From Myrica gale (lineage: Eukaryota; Streptophyta; Magnoliopsida; Fagales; Myricaceae): a DNA stretch of 64,000 nt. The position numbers were made by a program, and so were the translations under genes. The stretch's first letter is position 1. Every line of letters starts with the position of its first letter. Below the pieces are notes generated by a model that was not told the DNA's origin, did no database searches, and worked only from the letters and a program-made list of their open reading frames with translations. This document shows positions 23,336 through 41,038 of this stretch, piece by piece. The DNA is taken from NCBI GenBank assembly GCA_963930655.1, contig OZ005610.1, forward strand, positions 3,415,001 to 3,479,000. Direction: 5' to 3'.

Positions 23336-25577
23336 ATCCTGTTCGATCACCTCTAGCTGGACTACGTTAGCCCAGTGGACATTGTCGTCGGCAAAAGAAA
23401 TAGGACAAGCGGGATCATAGGAGTTGCGAGAGCATGAATCAGTCAAGCAGAAAGTAACGAGGAAAAAATGCAGCAATTTCAATGACACGATCATGGTCTC
23501 CAGAAAAGGGATAGAAAGAACAAAAGGCGAGATTATTGAGGATGATTTGCTGGTTTTTTTATGAATCCCAGAAAAAGTCTATGAACTTTTTGTAACATTG
23601 GCAACCACCTTTGTCCCCATTTTCTTACAATAAATTGAGTGTTCAGTCGTTTTCACCAGTCTATCTCTCCGCGTAGGAGCTGCCCGTAACAGGCACATCC
23701 GAGGGAGGGAGTCGGAGAGGCCAGAACGCGTTACCAACACTAATCTCACCTCACTTTTTAGCATTGCCACCAACTTATAAGTAATTATATATGACTTTGA
23801 ATTCTAACCTGCCATGATACAACCCTTTTTTCCCCCTGTACTAGACAACTAGCATCAATTGGTTAATTCTGGAGCGCATAGAAAATATATATATATATAT
23901 ATATATATATCTGGTTACTTCTAAAGCTAGGTAAAATATTTTTACAAAAAAAAAACATCTTTCGGGATACAGATCAATGAATTAATATCATGAATTTACT
24001 ACGCTTAATAATAGACTTTAATATGTATAATATTTAATTGAAATTTGAGTAACTTATTGATGGTATAAGATGTGAATTTATCATCTATTTTAAAAGTTTA
24101 AACTATTAAGAAGAGATAGATTTTATTATTTAAATTATATAATTTATATTTTTAACATGTATTAGTTACTATTTTTAAATATTAACTATGAAAATATTAA
24201 TTTTTTTATAAGTCTGTTTTTTTTCTTGCTAGATATCTAACAATTATTATTTTTATTTATATATATTAAAATACCATGGGGTGTTATGTTTAGCTTCAAT
24301 ATTATATATTATACATTATTTTTCGCTAAGTAACTTTAACAATTTCACATAAAACTAATTAAATTATTATATATTATACATTCTTCTTCTCCAAGTAATT
24401 ATAATAACTTTACATAAAATTAGATAAATTAATACGAGTTTAAATATTGTATCACTCATATATTAAATTGTGTTTATCTTTTTATTTCAATTATTGAACC
24501 ATCGCAGTTGATATATATTTTTATAATATTAATAAGTAATGATCAAATACTTTTAAACTATTTAACTGCCAATGAAGAAGGTTATAAGAGAAAACTGCAA
24601 ACGAAATGAGGATGGTGACCCGGACGAATATAAATCGATGAGGAATTGATAAGGTTATTGGACCCATGAACACGTGCATTGGATCTATTAGGAAACTATA
24701 GTCTATAGGGACGTGTCCATAATAAAATACTGATTGCATGTATTTTTTTAAAATTATTCTCTTGGAATCTTCTCGTTCATTTTCAACCAATGTAATGGTC
24801 TCACTTCAGTCACGTGTGCTGTACAAGTGAGACGACAACTTTGGTGGGCAACACTCACATGTGCATCTGCTTTATAAAACCGTGTACGATAATATTTGAA
24901 TATATATTTATTTTGTCTTTGATTACAATCTTTATAAAATCCGAATAAAATAAGACATACAAATTAAGCGGTAGATAGTAATGACTGATTGAAAAATACT
25001 TTTGGGGACTGTCCTTTTCCTTTGACTGTCTTTCTGTGTTATGATTTGGTGTCTTTTCAAGAGGGTAAATTCGTACTTTTATTCGCATCACGAGGAGCTA
25101 AGACCAGTGCATGAATCGTTAGACATTAGAGTCGCGTGATCGTATTTCGTTGGTCTTTTTGTAACGAAGAAACGTCGAGTTCGGGTTACGTTTGAAATTT
25201 GATTTGATTTGCTTTTTTTTTTTATTAATATTATTTTCGTTTGGCGAAAGCACTCGGATTCAACGGCAATTATGATCCAGATCTATGGGTTTAATTAGCA
25301 AGAAAAATCATGGGATTATCGAACTCTCTTTTCTTCAATATCACTCCCATGGTGGTGGGGATATAGTGACGGTCCTTCCTCCTTAAAATAGGTAGCTATA
25401 ATTCAATTCGAACATCCTGCTGCGAGTAAAATTTGTTATAGTCATGGTCAGAGAAAGTTGACCATACTTTTAGTCCACTTCAACTCTTTTGCTGAGAAAA
25501 AATAAATTAGCAAGAAAAATGTGGGCTCCCCGAAATCTAATGAAGCTATCATAACGTCTGGGGTTTCAAATGATATC
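23336..25577. other. Intergenic AT-rich DNA
   Basis: Holds an AT microsatellite at 23885-23910 and long A/T-rich stretches at 23930-24520 with short duplicated phrases (for example ttatatattatacat at about 24302 and 24367). No coding sequence recognised. Confidence 0.45.
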
Positions 25578-25585
25578 GCTTTAAT

Positions 25586-26222
25586 AAGTGGCGGAATTAG
25601 AACTGAATTTGAAGGGAGTTCAACTCTTAAGGAAAAATGACAAAAAAAAAACTAGATAATGAAAAAAAATACTTTAGAGTTAAAATAATGAAAATTAAGA
25701 ACTAAAAACATTAAAAATATATTATTTCGAATCCATGTGCTATTTATATTTTCTGATCTAATTAGCATTAAGAAGTTGGCACATTGTACATGTACCTGAT
25801 CATCTCTCTCTCTAGCTCTCTCACAAAGTTGCAGCCTCCACATTATAAAAGAAGCTACTGTATTATCTCATCCAGACACAATTGATAGACTCCAAAAGAC
25901 AAATGTTATATATTTGTTATACCCATAAAATAACACAATCGCAAATTAAGCTAGTAAGGATCTTTATTGGAAGAGACAAAGATTTATATCCACGAAAACC
26001 AACATATCCCATTAAGTTAAAAGCCCATTCATAAAGGCCACATTCTTGAACTAAACAGCATCAACATTTATGACATTCTCTGTTTTAGTGTAAGTGATAC
26101 AAAATATTCTCCAAGGCAATGAAAAGGGGGCCGACCTGGTCAAAACGGGAAGATTAGTTATAAAATAAAAATAAAATAAAAAATATTCAAACGTTTTGTA
26201 GGTCCCCCTAGATCCGCCAATG
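25586..26222 (+). mobile_element. hAT-family non-autonomous element, 637 bp, decayed
   Basis: Left end aagtggcggaattag and right end tagatccgccaatg form an imperfect inverted pair. Flanks gctttaat (25578-25585) and gcttcaat (26223-26230) are a 7/8 TSD. Subterminal sequence (aattaagaactaaaaacatt) is shared with the elements at 14301, 41039 and 54023, so all belong to one family. Confidence 0.65.
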
Positions 26223-26531
26223 GCTTCAATATATAAAAGAGGAGTTGTCTAGAAGCAGTACGACAGTTGCTAATTTATATTAATGTCGTCCAGTAGTATT
26301 TGAAATTTAGCCGTTTTTATCAAAACGCAGCTCGGGAAACATTTGGCTTATGTAGAAGATCCGTAAGTATCGGAACGCATATGTCAGTTGATGCATTTGG
26401 AGATATATGAACTTTTTCTTCCTTTTGGAGTTTCCGTTTCCTTGATATATATAACTCACTGTGGGGACTTTGATCTAAAATAAGATACATGTAATTAGGA
26501 GGTACCATCAATCAAAAGCTAATTCAAATTT

Positions 26532-26790
26532 TAAGGAGTTGGTTTAAGTGATTAAGGTTTTATGCTCTATTAATATGTTCATTTTAAGGTCTGAATTTCA
26601 TAATTGTATAGGTACTACTAATTTTTTAAATTTATTTTCAAGATTTTTGGCCTAACAATTATCGAGTTTGTATGAAATAAGAGAATGCATAGATGTTGAG
26701 ATTAGTCAACATTCACCTAAATTGATCCGAATGTTGAGATTAGTCAAGATATACCTAATTATCCGGACACTGATGAGGAAAAAAAATAAT
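26532..26790 (+). mobile_element. Possible SINE
   Basis: The head gttggtttaagtgattaagg resembles a SINE A box, and aggtctgaatttc about 50 bases on could be a decayed B box. It ends near an A-run at about 26779-26786. The TSD is uncertain. Related in wording to the minus-strand fragment at 22648. Confidence 0.35.
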
Positions 26791-26912
26791 ATCAAAATTT
26801 ATACCTAAAACACCAACATAAAAATTTATACCCAAACACTATATGTATATCGTTTTGGATGCGCGCGGAGCTAAAAACTCTTTTTCAAGCTCAGGTGCTC
26901 GGACTCGGATTC

Positions 26913-27147
26913 CCTCATAAGAGGAATTACTTAATAGGTCATAACAGACCATTGAATGAATGACAACACATTAATAAATTAATCCAACGGTCTAAATTAA
27001 ATACCCAAAAAATACAAAAAAAAAAATTTATACCCAAAAAATGCAAAAAAAATTTGGATGTGATATAAACCGTTGGATTAATTTATTAATGTGTTATCAT
27101 CTATCCAATAACCTATTAGGACTCATTAGGTAATTCTCTATTAGGAT
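26913..27147. mobile_element. Palindromic MITE upstream of the subtilase gene
   Basis: About 85-95-bp arms, with near-perfect inverted cores (acacattaataaattaatcc at about 26962 and its reverse complement at about 27074) and matching outer ends (agaggaattac / gtaattctct), around a short A-rich loop (about 27000-27050). A transcript could fold into a long hairpin. Confidence 0.7.
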
Positions 27148-27429
27148 GAAATCATTTTCACGTACTATATATGCTACCTTAGTTACAATTTACAAACTGC
27201 TCAAGGTTAATATCGTCATTTCACTACAACTGTCCGACATCTTACGCGCCAATGTTCCCTCTCCTGCAAAAACTGCTTCTCCCCTTGCATAAATACATTT
27301 GCACAAAAGAATAAAAAGAAAAGCAATTAGCGGCACCAGAATATTGATTTCATTACGAACGTAGAGTTTTTTTAATTTTTTATTATTTCAAAAATGAAAA
27401 ATTCCGAATTAACTTCGATTTAATGAACC

Positions 27430-28774
27430 AATAAATGTTCTATATGACTCCCTCCATCATCTTCGGCTTCCTGTCTGTAGAGCGAAGAACCCTAACGCCC
27501 TCTCTCTCTATCTCTTCGCTCAAACACTCTCACTCGTACTCTTACTCTTACTACAATGCGCTGACCCGCAGCTTCGTCTCCAAAATGCGGGCCTCTAGAT
27601 CTCCGAGCAATGCAATGTGATCAAGGCACTCTGATCCTATCACAGCCGTCCATTTCTATCTATCAGTGAGTGGCGTGTTTGTGAATCTCTTGCTAAAGCC
27701 AAATCAAACTTCTTGGACCAGCTGGTTTCGCGGTTCCCCCCGTTAGTTGAAAATGTTAGCTTTTCTTTGCACTTTAAATTGTTTTCTCTTTGATGGGGAT
27801 CTTCTTTAGTCGCCGACTATCTTTTTTCGGTGGCATAAGTATAATAATATTCTTTGCTTGGATCGCCAATAAAACTAACTTAAAGTCACCGGGTCTTCTT
27901 CTTCTTTATTTTCGATGAGAGAGCTTGGATCGGACTGGGGAGTGTTTTAATGAAACGTGCTTAGATTTCTGCAAGTGGGTGTCGATGCAAATATTGAACC
28001 AACATTTTTTTCATTGATTCAATGTCAGAAATTGCATCGACTCTCGTGCTTCACTTCTGTTTTCGCTGTTTATTTTTGTTTATCGTGAATTTTTTGTAGC
28101 ATTATTAGTACTGTTCATCCCGTTGTTACTGGGGATAAGGCTTCACTTTGGTTGAAGCTATTCTTTTGGCACAAAGCTGCTCTCTTACTTGTTATTCACT
28201 CTAAGCCACCCTTTTGTTGTTCTGTAATTGGCATAAATGCTGTCTCTGTGCTTTTTTAACTACTCGACCTATCGGATTTTCTTTGGAGCGGGTTGTTGTT
28301 GTTGTCTCTTTGTTTTTTTATTTTTATTTTTTACTTTGACTTTCTGACAGATATTTTCTTTTAAATTTTTGCCTCCTCTCTGGGTGTAGAGCTTTTAATC
28401 TTGGAACGTTGGAATTTCTGTTGCCTAATGCTGGTTGCTAATGAAATGGGGGAAAAAAATGTCTTGTTTTATTGATGTTTTCATGATAATTTTTTTTTTT
28501 GAAAAATTCACCTAAGCTCTTCCATACTGTTTTATACTCCAGCTAGGTAGAGTTTTTCTCTCAATGGTATGAAAGGTTAAAACTTTTCCTCTACTTCAGA
28601 GGAGATTATTCATTCACTAAATCTGTTCAATCGATTACCATTTTTTTTTGCGGGTGTTTCTTTTTCTATCTTACCTAACATGATCTCAATATTAGAAATT
28701 TCTATGAGCATCTTAATAACGTTAATTATCTGCATCGTGACAAACAGAACTGGTGGGCATCAGAATCATTGAAG
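27430..28774 (+). promoter_or_regulatory. Probable spliced 5' UTR and promoter of the subtilase gene
   Basis: A CT-rich leader with short open frames (an ATG at 27435 opens a 61-codon frame) ends in a good donor, tca|gtgagt, at 27665/27666. An acceptor, acaaacag|aactgg, at 28747/28748 lies 27 nt before the start codon. The intervening 1.08 kb is T-rich, as plant introns are. The transcription start was not located; the exon is inferred from splice motifs and base composition. Confidence 0.5.
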
Positions 28775-35260
<6,486 letters not shown>

Positions 35261-35683
35261 TTGGGTTTGGTCGATTACAGATTGGATTGGCGAGTCTAAA
35301 ATTATGGGTCATGGTTGTAATATTCTTTGTAACCTGTGGGAAATAAGAAGCTAGATGTATTAGTCTGAAATATATATAAATATTGAATCGCTGTAAAGAT
35401 AAGTGGTATAAGGGGGAGACTTGTAGACTTACCAGTTTCTCCCACTTATAAGTTTTGCGAATTTGTTAGTGATTCGGTAGGATGTTTCACTTTATTCGTC
35501 TACTCTTCTATTTTTCCTTTATATACAGCTTATTTTTCCAAATTTCTTTTACCCTCTTGCCAACACGAAAACGGTGATCTCCATCGTCGCTACGTCGTGG
35601 GTAGGTGGAGGGAGAGGACGAGATTCCTAGGTGGAGTGGGACCTATTTTTAGATCAATAACCCAAGGCTTGACGTCATAATGT

Positions 35684-36729
35684 GAGCCCTCATTTATTCT
35701 TTTTATTTTTTTCTTCCTTGAACTCTGAAGTCTGAACTATGACTGAAAACCGATCAGTCGGTTTGGTTTTGAGCCCAAACCATGGGCCGAACCGACTCGG
35801 TTCTAATAAATTCTCCACCGACGGTCGAACCACCGGTTGGGAGAGCAGACCGGGCCGACTAGTTTCAGGGATCGGCCCGGTTCGGTCGGTTTGGGTGCAC
35901 CACTGCCACCACAGGCCAACGCATACACAACACGATGTTCTGGATGGTCTTCTTCCTCATTTTTCAAAATAAAAACTTTTGCAAACAACACAACAAATCG
36001 AGATCAAGATTCACATCAGCACAACAAATATGAGAGCAAATTTACTATGGAATGAAGAGAGATTACCAAAGATCCATTGCCACAAGAACCTAGAACCTTT
36101 GCAGAAAAAAATTAATAGAAGATTAGAAAAAATTGCAGGCACAAGCAGATCAGTAGAGGAAACTGGTATACCAACAAGTTTTCCACGCCAAATAAGGACA
36201 CAGTAAAGGATAATAGAAGCTTAGGGATCATTAGAATCATCAGATCAATGTGCTGACCAAACATGGTATTTGCCAACAAAGTAGTGGCCGCATAAGAGAG
36301 AGAGAGAGAGAGAGACGTCGAGCTGGCCCAAAATCGGCACTGATTGCAGAGATCCGAACTGATTTTCCGCGATATACCAATGAACTGAGTTACTGAAGCT
36401 CCTTGTTCTTGTCGTAAATGGCGTGAGAGAGAGACGACATCAGCTGGGGTGTGGGGCGGGGGGAAGGGGGCAGCTAGGGTTTCAATTTTGAGAGAAAGGG
36501 GTGAAGTGTGAACTATGAAGGGGGGAGACGACGTCGTCTCACCCCACTTAATATTAAAAAAAAAACGAAATCTCCCTTATACCCTCGGTTCCGTTCTAAG
36601 ATATTTTGGGCTGACCGCCGAACTGGACTGGCCCAGTCGGTTTCGGGTCGGCCAGGTCGGTTTCGAGTCGGCCAGGTCGGTTTCGGCCCATTTTTGTACA
36701 CCCTTAGTCTGAACCCTCATTTATTCTTT
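35684..36729. mobile_element. Unclassified insertion between duplicated flanks
   Basis: A 19-bp direct repeat, gagccctcatttattcttt at 35684-35702 and gaaccctcatttattcttt at 36711-36729, brackets about 1 kb. The interior has cggtt/aaccg-rich ends, a GA tract (36296-36315) and three copies of a roughly 20-bp gtcggtttcg-gtcggcca unit (about 36631-36690). Its right end, tgtacacccttag, is of a kind seen at hAT-type MITE termini, and tctgaac(t/c) also flanks the interior, so an 8-bp hAT TSD is the alternative reading. Confidence 0.4.
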
Positions 36730-36748
36730 AAACTATATTTGTGTGACT

Positions 36749-37133
36749 GGGCTTAAATGCTAAAAAGGTCCCTGTGATTTAAGGTTTTCCTAAAAAAGTC
36801 TTTGTACTTCAATTTGGATGATTTTGGTCCATGTACTTCATACTTCTTCCTAAAAAAGTCCCTCCGTCGGTGTGGCCCACTAGTTTAACGTTTTCTGCCA
36901 ACGTGTCTAGCGGAGGTCCACATACACCCAACCACCAACTGACATGTGGACATACAATATCTCTCTCTTAACAAGCGCCATGTCAGTTGCCACATGTACG
37001 TGGGGCCGCACTGACGAAGGGACTTGTTTGGGAAGACATATGAAGTACAAGGACCAAAATCATCCAAATTGAAGTACAATGACTTTTTTTAAAAAAAACC
37101 TTAAACCATGGGGACCTTTTTAGCATTTAAGCC
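36749..37133. mobile_element. Long-armed palindromic MITE, copy 1
   Basis: About 385 bp with inverted arms of some 100 bp: the left arm starts ggcttaaatgctaaaaaggt, and the right arm ends with its reverse complement, acctttttagcatttaagcc. Arms stay alignable through gtacttcaatttggatgatt. The centre is GC-richer. No coding frame; mobilised in trans if at all. Confidence 0.85.
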
Positions 37134-38235
37134 GGTTGTGATCGATTCGATATAAAAGAATGAAAAAAACTCAGCCAAGTCAAGAATGAAATCCGCGGAT
37201 AGACATATCGTACCTGACTCAAAGAACAAACGGTAGAGGGGCAGATCAAAGAGAGGTGATTGAGGCTGCTTGTGCTTGAGTTAGGTCGTAACTTTGTTCA
37301 ATATATTATACGGTCTGTTTAACAAAACATAAACAAAAGCATCTCAAGGAAAAAATATATATTAAGCAAGTTCTAGTTCAAGATGGTATTATGGAGCACG
37401 TACTGACTGTATTGATAATTTTAATAGTGATTATTGTAAAATTTAGAGATATTATATGTTGAGTTTTTATGTGGAAAAGAAAATTATTAAAAAAAATTCA
37501 AAAAATCTTCACTTTTTTAATCCCCTAACGAATATTCAAATATTATTTATTAGTTTGAACTAGGAATTTTATTTTGATTGTTAAAATTCTGAGATGGTTA
37601 AATTGTTGGAGTATGAAAGTGGTGAAAAAAATGAAGTTAGTTGATGAGAATTAGTGAAAAAATAAAGAGATAAAATATTTGAATGAATATTATCTTTCTG
37701 AACCCACCTCGTGAGTACGACACGCCGCGTTTCAAAGAATTGAATCTATATAAAAAAAAGAATTGAATCTCACCAATAGACGCTGATTTGCGTGCAACAC
37801 TTTACGAGTGGTATTTATTGGCAAAAATTTATGCATCTATGTTTTTAGTAAGTTTATGTATCTATTTTCACTTAATATAATAATTACAAAATATTTTTCT
37901 CTCAATTAATTTTTTTTAATATAATAAATTTTAAAAATTCATCGAATACCCGGTTTAACACTAAAAAAACCAACTAAAACACCCCCCCTAAAACTGTCGG
38001 GGTGGCGTTTTGTTCATATGACATACAATCATAGGTGGAAGAAATTTATGGTAGGGAGCGTAGGACCAGACAAAAAAGTCACGCCATAACTCAAAGCTCA
38101 AGCAGCCTCAACCACCTCTATTCGATTTGCCCTACCACAGTTTGTTATTCAAGTCCGGTACGATACGTATATCCGCGATTTCGTTCTTGACTTGTTGAGT
38201 TTGTTTACATCTTTTCTATCGAATCAATCATAACC
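37134..38235. other. Intergenic, nothing recognised
   Basis: AT-rich with no gene-like frame. A short duplication (aaagaattgaatct) occurs near 37735 and 37760. Confidence 0.4.
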
Positions 38236-38475
38236 GGCTTAAAATGTTAAAAAGGTCCCTGTGGTTTAAGGTTTTCTTAAAAAAGTTTATGTACTTCAAT
38301 TTGGATGATTTTGGCCCTTATACTTCATATATCTTTCCAAAAAAGTTCATCCGTCAGTGTGGCCCCACGTACATGTGGCAGCTAACATGATGTTTGTAAG
38401 GAGAGAGATATTGCGTATCCACGTATCAGTTGGTGGTTGGGTGCATATGGACCTCCGTTAGACACGTCGTAACTG
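38236..38475. mobile_element. Palindromic MITE, copy 2, truncated and inverted
   Basis: Starts ggcttaaaatgttaaaaagg, matching a terminal arm of copy 1. Its centre (ggccccacgtacatgtggca ... ttggtggttgggtgcatatg) is the reverse complement of copy 1's centre. The second arm is missing, so the copy lies in the opposite direction and has lost one end. It stops about 145 bp before the start codon of the thioredoxin-fold gene. Confidence 0.75.
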
Positions 38476-38620
38476 TTGGATGCTTAGTGAACATTGGTTT
38501 TGTTTTAGCATTTTAGCAAATCCCTGTTAACCAATCCCTGTGAATCAGTTATGGCAGTGAATGGCATATGCTATGAATGTGAATAGCAGGGTACTGAAAG
38601 GGGTCCGGTGTGTCAATATA

Positions 38621-40963
38621 ATGGGAGATCCTTCATTTTTTGATCGAATGATCAGCCATCTGCGTGCAACGTGCAAGTATGAGCATTGTACATCTAATTA
38701 TAGAATCATAGATCCCTGTCACTGTTATGGTAAACATGGGCATCACAAATTTTCAAGGACGTTTTGTTTTAATTTGTGAGCCTTTCAGGATTGCAGAAAT
38801 TGAACGAGTGCTAAATATTTTTGAGAGCTAGATTGTTCTGCATCCCAATGCTACTTACCGGCTTTCCTGAAACATTGGCTCACAGCGCTATTACCTTCCT
38901 GTTGTTTGCTATGAAAGCACCCTCTCTTTATCCTTTTCTAACATGGGACGTTTTGAAAGAAATTAAGGTATTATTCCGGATACCCAAAGGATCTTGGGCC
39001 ATCACGGGTCATTCATTTTACATCAGAACGCGAGTTCCTTCAGCTGCTTCGTGAAGGTTATCCAGTGGTTGTTGCTTTTACCATCAAGTTATTGTGATTT
39101 ATGCCCATTCTTTTTGGTACCTGTTCGTCATTTGACTTGAAGTCTTAACTACTTACTGGATGCTGCAGGGGTAATTACACAGAGCATCTCGACAAAGTAT
39201 TGGAGGAAGCTGCAGCTGAGTTTTATCCACATGTTAAATTTATGCGTGTAAGTTATATGTGAATGCTCTATCATACACTGTTACTCATAGTAAAAAATTC
39301 ATCACATACTCATGATTGTTATTGAAAAGTATCAATTTTATAACAAACTTATAATTGCATGACATTTTTTTGAGGATTCAATGTTAAACTCTGCAATCAT
39401 GTCCCAGTACTATTGGCGACAGACTCGGGCATTAAAAACCACGTGTCATGAGTCATTGATTTCGGTATAACCATCACATTCTTTGCACTTTTTGAAAAAG
39501 TTCAAATAGTCGGATGATTATCAGCCTCCTTGGCTTCCATAACATTTGGTTCTACAATTTTTGGTGCTTGTACTGGTGTTTTCCAGGTTGAGTGTCCAAA
39601 ATATCCTGGGCTCTGCATAACACGGCAGAGGAAGGAGTATTCTTTCATTGAAATTTTTCATAGTCCAGAACAGGTAGTAAAATTATCTTTCACTTTCCCT
39701 CCCATATTTGTTTCTATGATCAACTGGTCGAAGGGGATCAAAATTTTTAGGGTATGTTCTTATCTAGCTTGTCATACAACCTGGCACCTACTTCAATATG
39801 TATTGCCTTTTCTTTCTTTCTTTTTTCTTTTTTTCCTCCTCTTTTTGTTCCATTAAGAGATTGCTAGAGAGAGTACTCATGTTGAAGGCAATCTAGCACA
39901 TGGAAGTGAATTTTTTTTCATTTCTTCTTCTTTTTCCCTTCTACCGATCTCCCCCTCCACCTAGGGGTGGCCTATATCCCCCCTTGGTGTATACTGCGAA
40001 AAGCAAATTTCGGGATGTTATGATTCTTTTGGTTTCCTTTTTGGCTCATATATTAGACCAATCACGTTTCTACAGTAGTGACAAACTGTACATGACTTTT
40101 ACCGTATTGACTATTTTCTGGGTTTGGATTGAGTCCAGACCGTACGGATCCAGACCCACGGTCTGGATTGAGTCCAGACCGCATGGACGGCTCCTCGAGC
40201 ACGCGTTTAGCTGTAGTGGTCGAACAATAACTCCCTGACCACTATGTTCCGACCACTAAAGTTAAACTCGCCACGTGAGCTGTCTGATCGGGTCGGGATT
40301 CAATCCAGACCGTGGGTCTATACAGGTCTGGATCCGTACGGTCTGGACTGAATCCCGACCCCTATTTTCTGGTATCATTGGGTATTTTTTTAAAGAACAT
40401 TGAGGTATTTCCGATCCCCAAGATGCCTTTGGTTTAATGTTCACACCTGATACTTCATGCGTTTGAGGGGGGAAAAACTCGTGTTTTGGCTTCATGAAAC
40501 AATCTGTAATGGTTGAAAATAAAATGCATTGATTGTTCGACTCAATCATGTTGTCTGTTTGTGGTGCAATATCGATCCATGCAAGGCTGTCTGAGCTGTT
40601 AAGAATCAGTAATTTTTGTCGTTCTGGAGCAGGCACTTAACCAGGGAAGGGTCGCTGATCCAAATATTACAAAATACTCTGTGAAGGTTCTACCTGTAAG
40701 TTTTAAAGCTCATCTTCTGAAGCTATTCTCGGCTTTTGTCGCTGAAATGTAGGATTCTGTACATAGGCAAAAAGACTATAGTAGGACTTGATAAATATCC
40801 TATGAGAGTATGTATAACTGCAGGTTTTATGTTCCTTCCCAATATTGAAAATTTTCTGTTTGTTCTTTTATGTGCCCATATCCAGTTCAATTATGACAAC
40901 AGTTGCTATGGATTTAGAGAATTCTTCGAGCGTCATGGAATAGGAGCATCACAGGCGAAGTAA
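38621..40963 (+). CDS. Thioredoxin-fold protein without a CxxC site, 160 aa
   Basis: Six exons: 38621-38676, 38968-39087, 39169-39247, 39587-39673, 40633-40695 and 40886-40963. They total 483 nt, and all phases join cleanly. The protein begins MGDPSFFDRMISHLRATCKY and continues with LGPSRVIHFTSE, PVVVAFTIKGNYTEHLDKVL, VECPKYPGLCITRQRKEYSF and ends FREFFERHGIGASQAK. I recognise a small conserved plant thioredoxin-superfamily protein. Where a thioredoxin has WCGPC after its second strand, this one reads IKGNY, so redox catalysis by a classical active site is not expected; the two Cys of ECPKYPGLC are six residues apart. Function is unknown. An in-frame upstream ATG (38561) would add 20 residues; I prefer 38621 from family memory. 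Intron 4 carries a MITE, and a hAT element begins 75 bp past the stop. Confidence 0.85.
40122..40361. mobile_element. MITE inside intron 4 of the thioredoxin-fold gene
   Basis: 240 bp with inverted arms built from ccgtacggatccagac and related gtctggatt phrases. It is flanked by a perfect 11-bp direct repeat, ctattttctgg (40111-40121 and 40362-40372). A TSD of 9-11 bp fits a Mutator-like element better than hAT or Stowaway. Confidence 0.75.
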
Positions 40964-41038
40964 AACTCAGGCGGGAAATGTCTAATATTGATACTGGATC
41001 GAACATTTCGGTGGTAAAACTCAACTCTGGATTATAAA

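Noticed and set aside
28769-28774. Start two codons upstream of the subtilase ATG
   Set aside because: The codon is TTG; ATG at 28775 directly precedes the signal peptide.
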